64,000 nucleotides of DNA. Source: Rubricoccus sp038746605 (GTDB lineage: Bacteria; Bacteroidota; Rhodothermia; Rhodothermales; Rubricoccaceae). Numbering within the stretch: the first letter of the stretch is position 1; each line of letters opens with the position of its first letter. Position numbers and translations under genes: made by a program. The DNA is taken from NCBI GenBank assembly GCA_038746605.1, contig JBCDKM010000009.1, positions 1 through 64,000 of the forward strand, in the 5' to 3' direction. The notes beneath the pieces were generated by a model, which ran no database searches, was not told the DNA's origin, and worked only from the letters and a program-made list of their open reading frames with translations. Positions 8,001-14,917 of the stretch are shown one piece after another.

Positions 8001-10787
8001 GATGGAGGACGAGCCGAGAAGTTCGATGAGGTTGAAGGCGTCCTCGTTGATGTTGTTGCCCGCGTTGATGACCTCGCTGTTGAGGACGGTCAGGTTGGAG
8101 AGGCTCACACCGCGGACGCCGTGCGTTTGCGTCCCGTCTAGGCGGGTGTTGTCCAGCACGAGGCCGCTCACCGTGACGGCCTGCACAGCGTCGTCTCCGG
8201 CGGTGTTCATCACCATGTGCCGTAGCACGACGTTGTTAACGCCTGTGAGCGAGACGTGGTCGCTCGTCGAGTTTTGGATGGTGCCGCCGGAGCCGTTGCC
8301 GGTGCCCTCGCGCCCGCGCGTGCCGACGACGACCGTTGGGTCGCTCGGACCGATGCCGGTCACGTGGAAGGCGCCCGATCCTGCGAGGCCGCTGAGGACG
8401 ATGCCGTGGTCGCCGCCATTGGAGGCGACAGAGCCGAACATTATCCCGCTCACGCCGATCGTCGAGCTCTGGATGTTGACGGCGCGGCCGTTGGTGGTGT
8501 TGACGGTGCTCTGCGCCTGGGGGCCGGTCATACCGGTGACTTGAATCGAGCCCGCGCTCCGGGCATGGAAGCCGTGGGCGTTCGTCGTGATCAGATCCAC
8601 GTCCACGAAGGTCTTGCCCCCCACGCAGAAGTCGAGGTCGATGCCGCGAGCGGTGCCCGCACTGACGTCCACGTCGTGGAAGGTGCCCGAGAGAGTCGTC
8701 CCGCTGCAAGAGATCGCCGAGGCGGTCGTGGTCGTGATGGCGTTGCTCGCGCCGTTCACGTTGACCGTGCCCCCTCCGCCCAGGCTGAGGCCGGTGTTCG
8801 TCGCCGTGTCGAGGTCGAGGTTGCCGTTGAGGTTGATCGTGGCGCCAGTGTTGCCGGACGTCGCGATGCCCGTGCCATCGTCGTCAATGGTGCCGCCGAC
8901 AGTGACCGAGCCCCCGGAGAGACCGCTGACCGCCAGCGAGCGTCCCGCTGTGTTCGTGATGGAGCCGCTGAACCCCACAGTGGGTGTGCCGTTCGAGACG
9001 GAGAGGCCCGTTCCGGTCGCGCTGGTGATGGAACTGCCCGCTGCGAAGGTGTGGGTGCCATTCGACGCGTCGATCTGGATGCCCTCAGCGGAAACATTGC
9101 TCACGTCGGTGTCGCCAAAGGAAATGGCAGCACTCGTGTTGTTCTGGAGCCAGATGCCATCGGTCGCGCCGTTGACGCTCGTGGCGCCGAACGTGAACGA
9201 AGAGGCCGCAGCCACGGCGTCGAGGTGGATGCCGGTCCCCGTCGCGCCGGTGACAGCCGTCGCGCCAGTGACGGTCAGGTTGTGCGCGCCAGTGTTGAAG
9301 TGGAGGCCCTTCCCGGTGCTGTTCGTAGACGAGAGGCTCGTGAGCGTGCCGCTAAGCGTCGCGCCATTGGAGAAGTCCAGCGCGGGACCCCCGATGGCGT
9401 CGATGCTGCCGTTGGTGAGGGCGTCCTTGCCGGACGTGGACCCGGAGCCGATGGTGACGGTGGTGCCGCCGAAGCCATCGATACCCGCACCTGCCGTCGC
9501 GTCAATATCGACGGTGGTGAAGTTGACCGTGTGCGTTCCCGAGAGGTCCGCGCCCGTGGTGCCCGTGAGGGTGGCGGCCCCAGAAATGCTCGTCGTGCCC
9601 GTCGCTGTGCCGCCGATGATCATGCCGGGGCCTGCGTTGTGGGTCGCGTTCACGTCGATCAGGTCGAGGTCTAGCGCCCCGTCCACGAGGTGGAGCGCCG
9701 GGCCTCCGTTCGTGTGGATCGTCATCTCGTCGATGACGAGCGAGGTGATCCCGCCCGCGGAGCCATCGAGGCCGGTGCCGCCGACTGGCGTCGTGGGCGT
9801 GCCCACGTCGAAGCCGACGAGTTCGAGGTTGTCCGCGAGGATGAGCTTGCGGTCCGTGTCGTGCGTGATGGCGGGCCGTTGCGCGGGCGTCCCGGACACG
9901 ATCACCTCGCCACCGATGACGAGGTCAACGCCCTGGCCGACGATCGTCTGGCCGGGTTCAAGATGGAAGGAGTCGTCGATGTCGTAGGTGCCCTCGTAGA
10001 AGAAGATGGTCTGGCCCGGCTCGTCCACGTCGCCGGTGCCCCCAGCGCCGTTGAGTGGCGTGTGGTCTTGGAAGGGCGCGCTCATGGAGCCGTTGCCCCC
10101 GGGGGCTGCGTTGGCGTCCACGAACCAGACGCCTGGCAACTGGTTGCCCACGCTCACGGTAGCCGTGCCGACCGCCGTCTGCCCTGTGCGGTCTGTGAGC
10201 GTGTACGTGAAGGTGTCGTCTCCTGTGAAGCCGTTCGGCGGGGTGTAGACGAAGCCGCCCCGGTTGGTGATGTCCACCGTGCCGCCCTCGGTGGTCGCCT
10301 GGCCCGTCACAGGGACGACGTTTTTCTTGGGCAGCGGCTTGTCGAGATCGAAGTCGTTTGCGCTCAGGAAAAACTCAGGGCCGACGCCTGCGTTGATGAT
10401 GAGCGGCGTGTCGGTGTCCGTTGCATAGGCATCCGGGAGAGCGACGGGCGCGAAGAGGATCGTCGAGCGGTCGAGTTCGAGGTTCGGGTCCAGTTCCACC
10501 TGGAAGGAGATGCCCGTCGCGGTCGCGTCGCCCGGGTTGGAGAGGGTGCCGCTGTACTGGACGCGCTCGCCGGGGCCGACTTCCCCGTCCCCGTCGTCTC
10601 CGACAATGGCAACGCCGAGCGTGAGCCCGAGGCCGGGGGCCAGCGCCTCCTCTAGCGTCGGGAGATCGAAGATGTCGAGAGGGTCAGCGGGGGAAGGCTC
10701 CCACTGATCCATCGCGTGGACGGTCGGGCTGAATGTGAGGGCAAAGACCAGAAGCCCGAGAACGTGTGCGGGGCGCATGGAAGGCAA
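5013..10787 (-). CDS. Giant beta-helix surface protein with T9SS sorting domain
   Basis: 1924 residues. A Sec signal peptide (about 1-25, ending TVHA) is followed by a conserved-repeat (DUF11-like) segment with VQYSGTLSNPGDATATG, an Ig/cadherin-like segment with FVYTPPNGFTGDDTFTYTL, and about 1,070 residues of Gly/Thr/Asn-rich short repeats typical of right-handed parallel beta-helices. A Pro/Ala/Glu linker near 1290-1380 leads to a globular region and a C-terminal domain from about residue 1842 (NPFGASTSLRYTLPNAAP, VYDVLGREVAVLV, SGTYLVRL) that matches the type A sorting domain of the type IX secretion system. It should be secreted and anchored at the cell surface; the ligand is unknown. It stands alone, divergent from recX and closed by its own terminator. 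Confidence 0.9.
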   Translation of the reverse strand: MPSMRPAHVLGLLVFALTFSPTVHAMDQWEPSPADPLDIFDLPTLEEALAPGLGLTLGVAIVGDDGDGEVGPGERVQYSGTLSNPGDATATGISFQVELDPNLELDRSTILFAPVALPDAYATDTDTPLIINAGVGPEFFLSANDFDLDKPLPKKNVVPVTGQATTEGGTVDITNRGGFVYTPPNGFTGDDTFTYTLTDRTGQTAVGTATVSVGNQLPGVWFVDANAAPGGNGSMSAPFQDHTPLNGAGGTGDVDEPGQTIFFYEGTYDIDDSFHLEPGQTIVGQGVDLVIGGEVIVSGTPAQRPAITHDTDRKLILADNLELVGFDVGTPTTPVGGTGLDGSAGGITSLVIDEMTIHTNGGPALHLVDGALDLDLIDVNATHNAGPGMIIGGTATGTTSISGAATLTGTTGADLSGTHTVNFTTVDIDATAGAGIDGFGGTTVTIGSGSTSGKDALTNGSIDAIGGPALDFSNGATLSGTLTSLSSTNSTGKGLHFNTGAHNLTVTGATAVTGATGTGIHLDAVAAASSFTFGATSVNGATDGIWLQNNTSAAISFGDTDVSNVSAEGIQIDASNGTHTFAAGSSITSATGTGLSVSNGTPTVGFSGSITNTAGRSLAVSGLSGGSVTVGGTIDDDGTGIATSGNTGATINLNGNLDLDTATNTGLSLGGGGTVNVNGASNAITTTTASAISCSGTTLSGTFHDVDVSAGTARGIDLDFCVGGKTFVDVDLITTNAHGFHARSAGSIQVTGMTGPQAQSTVNTTNGRAVNIQSSTIGVSGIMFGSVASNGGDHGIVLSGLAGSGAFHVTGIGPSDPTVVVGTRGREGTGNGSGGTIQNSTSDHVSLTGVNNVVLRHMVMNTAGDDAVQAVTVSGLVLDNTRLDGTQTHGVRGVSLSNLTVLNSEVINAGNNINEDAFNLIELLGSSSITNTVIDEHQSQGVSIRNDTKTSAATPDVMMIRNTEITDSDPIQGEIGIEFTTSNTAAAVSNFSLHVLDSFIARIEGNAVQATPQGTNAADPAKAHVEVRRTTITGTPTTSSNATVPSAVQVNTLNEGAATFVIADNNAGAGGGFSGHPSSAIIIKNDSNGSLEGFITNTTASAQGEGLLVFADGNSGSATVNGRTVVSATGNTFTNVNNSGGLGADFLVQDSNTGRLDVTLANNVINGTDPFGFAIGARFDVQDTIGCFNVATAAGAGNNTFNGPGFTGLNLFVGSSGTMQLQGFGGGSTAAAGTFVDANNSVNPSTVAFASSGGTIVPAPAPCATPSGPAPLTFRLPDLATESPEMAALETPEPAPMPTAETRAPFVAEAAPERRRSAEVSALRRAVASGPEADEDAPEPVVEILELENHLGAGTLVVFAINDLPAGVSAGYSFEATTGQTIKTSTLSTTITASAVNATSVDETVTIESHPSRFIEDNIGAGWRTLGIPAEDFTVNDLAQFNLVQCLPGYYENQARCDNLPAANLFTGYDGTALVPASGPTEELARGTGIYWYLFDETFDPNAPNPPPSPSQSFELPMTLTATGPTPAGDVTVSLHADGDRWNLLANPFPQDLDVSGIGGWTIGGTLQTPIGQIWNPNKETFTLTSQRDDKLAAWQGAFFRNFDASSLQFMESAVVDDAQFTGKAPVAERPQRGLSFELTSETAEGAPTTDEAITLAFGAEAHPGLDALDVEKLAPPIPAFALGAFEDESGILLAQRSLPHEMDRAIAVPLHVIAAGTEGTHVLSWPRVEDMPETWTLRLEDRVTGATVDLREASAYSFETDSGDQHAAQGPPTRTGETTAAKGENIAPLWRPTIRLPDTAASLSGSATGARFLLIVGPGEPEITDTPATGTEAIVLDGAFPNPFGASTSLRYTLPNAAPVRLAVYDVLGREVAVLVDREQSAGTHTAAWAPRALASGTYLVRLRVELPEGASVERSMRVTHNR

Positions 10788-10951
10788 GCGAAAGGGGCGC
10801 TCGCGAGATCGCGGCGCCGTTGGCAGAAGGGGTGGGGCGGAGGGCAGAATAGCCGGTCACAACCGAATAGAGATCGCGCGCGAGTCGATCAACGGGATTG
10901 ATCTCCCGGGCCCTGCTGGACACCGGGAGCCGCCGGGCGCGAGATTGGGGC

Positions 10952-11674
10952 ATGCAGCGACGAGAAGCCCGCCCTCGTGTGCCGGACCCCACGGACCTCC
11001 GCGAGGGGACCGTGACCAGTGTGAAGGCCCAAGCGACAGATCCTAACCGAGTCAGTGTTTTCCTCGATGGTCGCTTCGCCTTTGGGCTGGCGGCAGATGT
11101 GGCTGTGGCCGAGGGGGTTCGGAAGGGGCTCCGGCTTACACCCGAGGCTCAGGTCGCCCTTTTGCAGAAGGAGGAAGTGATCCGCGCTCGTCAGGCTGCT
11201 CTGGATTATGTCTCGCGAGGCGGTAAGACCACCGAGGAGGTCCGTCGCTCCCTCTCGCGACGCGGCTTTTCCGACACGGCGTCTGCGGACGCCATCGCGC
11301 AGATGGAGCGATACGGCTACCTGGACGATGTGGCCTACGCCTCCGCCTTCGCGCGCGGACGCGCCGCCAGTCGAGGTCACGGCCCCCAGCGCCTTCGCGC
11401 CGACCTGATCAAGAAGGGCGTCCCTCGCGAGGCCATCGAACGGGCACTGGACGAACTCGACACGGACGACCTCGCGGACTCGGCGCACCGCCTCGCGCTC
11501 CAGCGCTGGCGGGCGCTCTCGCGCGAGGCCGACCTGCGCAAGCGCAAGAAGAAGACGACGGACTTCCTTCTCCGGCGCGGGTTCTCGTTCGATCAGGTTC
11601 GCGAGGCGGTCGAGGCGGCTATGGAGAACGACCCCCACGAAGGCGATTCGGACGAGGGTGCATCGTGGGAGTAA
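10952..11674 (+). CDS. recX: Regulatory protein RecX
   Basis: About 240 residues with the three-helix RecX repeats: AALDYVSRGGKTTEEVRRSL, RGFSDTASADAIAQMERYGY followed by LDDVAYASAFARGRAAS (the family signature Y-L-D-D-x-x-A), and the later DLIKKGVPREAIERALDEL. RecX binds RecA and caps or disassembles its filaments. The ATG at 10952 (MQRREARPRV) is taken as the start; an ATG 18 codons upstream is possible but runs through a low-conservation leader. The N-terminal basic stretch and VFLDGRFAFGL segment are normal for RecX. recA itself is not in the window. Its end overlaps the next gene by 10 nt. Confidence 0.9.
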   Translation: MQRREARPRVPDPTDLREGTVTSVKAQATDPNRVSVFLDGRFAFGLAADVAVAEGVRKGLRLTPEAQVALLQKEEVIRARQAALDYVSRGGKTTEEVRRSLSRRGFSDTASADAIAQMERYGYLDDVAYASAFARGRAASRGHGPQRLRADLIKKGVPREAIERALDELDTDDLADSAHRLALQRWRALSREADLRKRKKKTTDFLLRRGFSFDQVREAVEAAMENDPHEGDSDEGASWE

Positions 11675-12027
11675 GCGGGCTCACCTGGACAGCGTGGGGC
11701 GTGTGCCTGCTCGGCGCAGTGCTTTCCATCGCCGTGGTGAGCGCAGAGCCACAACTGACCTCGCGTCCGCCCTCCCTCGCCTTCATCGCGCTACCGTACG
11801 CGCTGCTTGCGGCACTGGCGTGGTGGGGGCGCGAGACCTCCACGGGGCGGTGGGTGGCGCTCGCCGGGGCGGTCCTCGTGATCGCGTTGGGGGCGGCGCT
11901 CTGGTGGATCTGGGCCGAGACGCCGGGTTCGCGGCTGGTCGCCCCTCGGTTGGTACCGGGCCGTCAACTGGCGGCAGTCGGCGCGGTGGCGTACGTGGTG
12001 TACCTCGCGAGGCGAGCGCGAGGGTAG
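11665..12027 (+). CDS. Small membrane protein, four hydrophobic segments
   Basis: 120 residues from a GTG start that overlaps the end of recX by 10 nt, implying coupled translation. Hydrophobic stretches at about 7-25, 37-52, 64-83 and 98-113 give four probable transmembrane helices with short loops. I do not recognise a family. The co-translation with recX may be incidental, since its composition is like that of many small inner-membrane proteins of unknown role. Confidence 0.75.
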   Translation: MGVSGLTWTAWGVCLLGAVLSIAVVSAEPQLTSRPPSLAFIALPYALLAALAWWGRETSTGRWVALAGAVLVIALGAALWWIWAETPGSRLVAPRLVPGRQLAAVGAVAYVVYLARRARG

Positions 12028-12043
12028 TCCCGGGGCCATCTCG

Positions 12044-12080
12044 CCCGCCTCGGGGCAACCCGCGAGGGACCCGAGGCGGA
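12044..12080. repeat. 37-nt palindrome copy 5 (long-loop class)
   Basis: Arms CCCGCCTCGG and CCGAGGCGGA with a 17-nt centre, one base longer than the other long-loop copies. It lies 16 nt after the stop of the small membrane protein and 80 nt before the phosphorylase gene. Confidence 0.8.
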
Positions 12081-12160
12081 GGCAGACGGGGAGTTCGTTT
12101 GACCTCGCGAGCCCGTCAGCGCACCTTCCTGCGCTCCCTTCGTGCCTTTCGCCCCTGCCC

Positions 12161-13009
12161 ATGTTCGATCCCGCCGAAGACACCCGTCAGCTAGACGAGG
12201 CCGTCGCCGCCGTTCGCGCCCACACGGACCTCGTGCCTGACCTGGCACTCGTGCTCGGCTCCGGCCTCGGTGCCCTCGCCGACGACGTGGAGGATGCCGT
12301 GATCCTGCCCACCAGCGAGATCCCGCACTACCCGGCCTCCACGGTGGAGGGCCACGCCGGACGCCTCGTGCTCGGCCACCTCGGCGGGCGCCCCGTGCTC
12401 GTCATCCAGGGGCGGGTCCACTTCTACGAGGGACACAGCCCGCGCGCGGTGACGTTTCCTGTGCGGCTCGCGCACCGGCTCGGCGCGAAAGGGCTGCTGC
12501 TCACCAACGCAGCGGGCGGCATCAACCGCCACTTCGAGCCGGGCACGCTGATGCTCATCACCGACCATCTGAACCTGGCCTTCGCGAGTCCGCTCTCCGG
12601 AAAACTGCCCGAGGCAGAGGTACGATTCCCCGACCTGTCCAATCCGTACGACGAACAGTGGAGAAAGCAGGCGGGTAACATTGCGTTAACACACGAGATT
12701 CCCTATCGTGAGGGCGTGTACGTGTGGACAGCAGGCCCGTCGTACGAGACCCCGGCGGAAATCCGCTTCTTCGAACGCGCTGGGGCCGACGCCGTCGGGA
12801 TGAGCACGGTCCCTGAGGCGCTGCAAGCCGCGGCGCTCGGCATGCCGACGCTCGGCATCTCCACCATCACGAACCTTGCCGCCGGCCTCCAAGGGCGCCC
12901 GCTGGACCACTCCGAAGTCATGGAGGTCGGGCGGATGGTCCGAGACCGGCTCGCGACCTGGGTCCGCGCGATCGTCGCCGAGGCGGCGCTCCCCGAGCCC
13001 GGGACCTGA
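12161..13009 (+). CDS. Purine-nucleoside phosphorylase, trimeric class
   Basis: 282 residues with all family I landmarks: the phosphate-binding LVLGSGLGAL near the start, IQGRVHFYEGHSP, the LLTNAAGGIN segment, the base-binding AGPSYETPAEI and GADAVGMSTVPE, and the later ITNLAAGLQGRPLDHSEV. It splits inosine/guanosine with phosphate into base and ribose 1-phosphate in the cytoplasm (purine salvage). The Glu of YETPAE and the Asn of the ITNLAAG stretch, which contact the purine in this class, are present. Length is typical. It stands alone between two palindrome-flanked regions, and the start is supported by MFDPAEDTRQL just before the conserved core. Confidence 0.92.
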   Translation: MFDPAEDTRQLDEAVAAVRAHTDLVPDLALVLGSGLGALADDVEDAVILPTSEIPHYPASTVEGHAGRLVLGHLGGRPVLVIQGRVHFYEGHSPRAVTFPVRLAHRLGAKGLLLTNAAGGINRHFEPGTLMLITDHLNLAFASPLSGKLPEAEVRFPDLSNPYDEQWRKQAGNIALTHEIPYREGVYVWTAGPSYETPAEIRFFERAGADAVGMSTVPEALQAAALGMPTLGISTITNLAAGLQGRPLDHSEVMEVGRMVRDRLATWVRAIVAEAALPEPGT

Positions 13010-13079
13010 GCTGGGGGGCGGGCGTTTCTGCCCATACCTGGCGGGTGCTCTCTGCCCACCTCGTTCTGCCCCCGGGCCT

Positions 13080-14813
13080 ATGCCATTCGCTACGATCTGC
13101 GCACGGGGGAGCGCGCTCGTCGCTCTCCTCCTTCTCAGCCTTCCACCCGCAGCGGCACAGGGAGGCGATGCGTACCGAGCGGAGGTCTTCAGCACGCTGG
13201 ACCGCCGCGCGGTGGAGGTGGGCGGCCTCGTGGAGTTGAGCGTCGAGGTGCTGGCGTTGCCCCGCTCCCGGTCCCACGGGGAGCGCCTGGTGGCCGCTCT
13301 CGGTGACACGGCTCCCGAGGCCTCCCCTGACGTGGACGTGGTCCGCTCGTGGCCTGTGTCCCATCGCTGGCGCGAAGGCGTTCTGGAGATCCAGCGGCGG
13401 TACGTGCTCCGTGTCCGCCAGACGGGGGAGATCGAGGTCCCACCCGTCGTGCTGGACGTTCCGAGGGCGCAGGGGCGGACGGTCCGTCTCGGCTCGCGCC
13501 CGCAGCCGCTGCGTGTGTTCGCGGCGTGGCCCGAGGCGCAGGTCCGCTCCGTGGTACCCATCGTCGCAGAGGGGGAAGTCGGTGAGCGGCGCTTCCGCCG
13601 CACCGGTAGCGCATGGCTCGCCGCGCCGGATGCGCTCGTGACCGCCTACCACGTCGTCGTCGGGTCCAGCCGGGTGCGTGCGAAGCTCCCCTCGGGACGG
13701 CTCGTCACCCTCGGGCGAGTCTGGGCCTTGGATCCCGAGCGGGACATCGCGGTCCTCCACGTGGACCCGCGCGAGACCGAGCGCGCCGACATGCAGGCGC
13801 TCGTCGTGGCGCCCGAGGGCGAGCCCGAGGCGGGCGCGGTCGCCTTCACCGCCGGGTGGCCGCTCGTGACCGGCTCCGTCCGCGATGGCTACGGGTTCGA
13901 CCGGCGCCAACTCCGTACGGCGGCGGCGCACTTCGAGGGGATCGGTGTGCAGGACGGCCGGCTGCGGGTAGCAGGCAACGCCGTCCGCCCCGGTGATAGC
14001 GGAGGCCCGCTGCTCGACGAGCAGGGGCGCGTGCTCGGTGTCGTCGTCTCCGGGCGTTCCACAAATGGCGAGGCCAACCTCCTCCGCGAGGACGTGTGTC
14101 TTGCTACGGATCCCGTGCCTGCCCTCCGCGCTCGCCGCGACCGCCCCGCCCGCCTCGCGCGTGCTCTCCGCGAGGCGGCCGAGCAGGACCCCGCCGCCCG
14201 AGCGTACGCCGTCGCGACTCGGCTCGTGGGCCCCATCCGGGTACAGACCCGTGACTTCACGCGGGATCGCGCGGTCCTCATCGAAGCTACGCAGCAGGCC
14301 CCGCGCGACGCGACGCTCCAGTTCCTCGCTGGGACGGTCTTCGAGGCCATCGGCGACGAGGTGGCCGCGGCTCGTGCGTACCGGGGGGCCTACGCCGAGG
14401 GATACTTCCCCGCCGCCTATGCCCTCGCGCATCATCACCTCGGGGCATCGCAGCCTATCCGGGCGGCTGCGCTCTTCGAGGAAGTGCGGGAGTCCGCGCC
14501 CTACCAGCATCTCGGCGCGATGGGCCACGCGCGCGCCCTCGCGGAACTCCACCGCTGGCCTGAGGCGGAGCAAGCCATTCGCGAGGTCCTCGACCACGAT
14601 CCCCGCTTCGCGCCTGCGCTCTACCTGCTCGCCGTCGCGCACCTCGCGCAGGGCCGGGAGGCGCGGGCCGAGGCCCTCGCGACACGCCTCAGCACGCAGC
14701 AGCAGTGGGCGTCGAGCTTGCGGCTGCTGCTCCGCCACGAGGTGCTGCGCCCGTCTGCGCTCCAGCCGCTGGAGCGGGCGGATCTCGGCGAGGTCCCGAT
14801 GTTCGAGAGGTAG
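13080..14813 (+). CDS. Secreted BatD-like/trypsin-like protease/TPR fusion
   Basis: 577 residues starting with a signal peptide (LVALLLLSLPPAAAQ). Residues about 20-150 resemble a BatD/oxygen-tolerance type domain (RRAVEVGGLVELSVEV, IQRRYVLRVRQTGEIEVPPV). Residues about 160-330 form a trypsin-like serine protease with a readable triad: His191 (TAYHVVV), Asp222 (ERDIAVL) and Ser307 (RPGDSGGPLL). The rest is helical and rich in Ala/Glu with TPR-like repeats (AARAYRGAYAEGYFPAAYAL, PEAEQAIREVLDHDPRFAPA). It should act in the periplasm or outside the cell. The ATG at 13080 is chosen because it starts the signal peptide. Domain order is unusual (see findings). Confidence 0.85.
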   Translation: MPFATICARGSALVALLLLSLPPAAAQGGDAYRAEVFSTLDRRAVEVGGLVELSVEVLALPRSRSHGERLVAALGDTAPEASPDVDVVRSWPVSHRWREGVLEIQRRYVLRVRQTGEIEVPPVVLDVPRAQGRTVRLGSRPQPLRVFAAWPEAQVRSVVPIVAEGEVGERRFRRTGSAWLAAPDALVTAYHVVVGSSRVRAKLPSGRLVTLGRVWALDPERDIAVLHVDPRETERADMQALVVAPEGEPEAGAVAFTAGWPLVTGSVRDGYGFDRRQLRTAAAHFEGIGVQDGRLRVAGNAVRPGDSGGPLLDEQGRVLGVVVSGRSTNGEANLLREDVCLATDPVPALRARRDRPARLARALREAAEQDPAARAYAVATRLVGPIRVQTRDFTRDRAVLIEATQQAPRDATLQFLAGTVFEAIGDEVAAARAYRGAYAEGYFPAAYALAHHHLGASQPIRAAALFEEVRESAPYQHLGAMGHARALAELHRWPEAEQAIREVLDHDPRFAPALYLLAVAHLAQGREARAEALATRLSTQQQWASSLRLLLRHEVLRPSALQPLERADLGEVPMFER

Positions 14814-14849
14814 CCCTCTGGTTCAGGTTTGGTTTGAGGGCGAGCCCCT

Positions 14850-14885
14850 TCCGCCTCGGTGCGGCCACGGAGGGACCGAGGCGGG
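14850..14885. repeat. 36-nt palindrome copy 6 (long-loop class)
   Basis: Arms TCCGCCTCGG and CCGAGGCGGG, 16-nt centre containing CCACGG. Lies in the 104-nt gap between the convergent protease (stop 14813) and helicase (stop 14918) genes. Confidence 0.88.
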
Positions 14886-14917
14886 AAGAGCCGCATTCGA
14901 TGCGTCGAGCATGTGAG

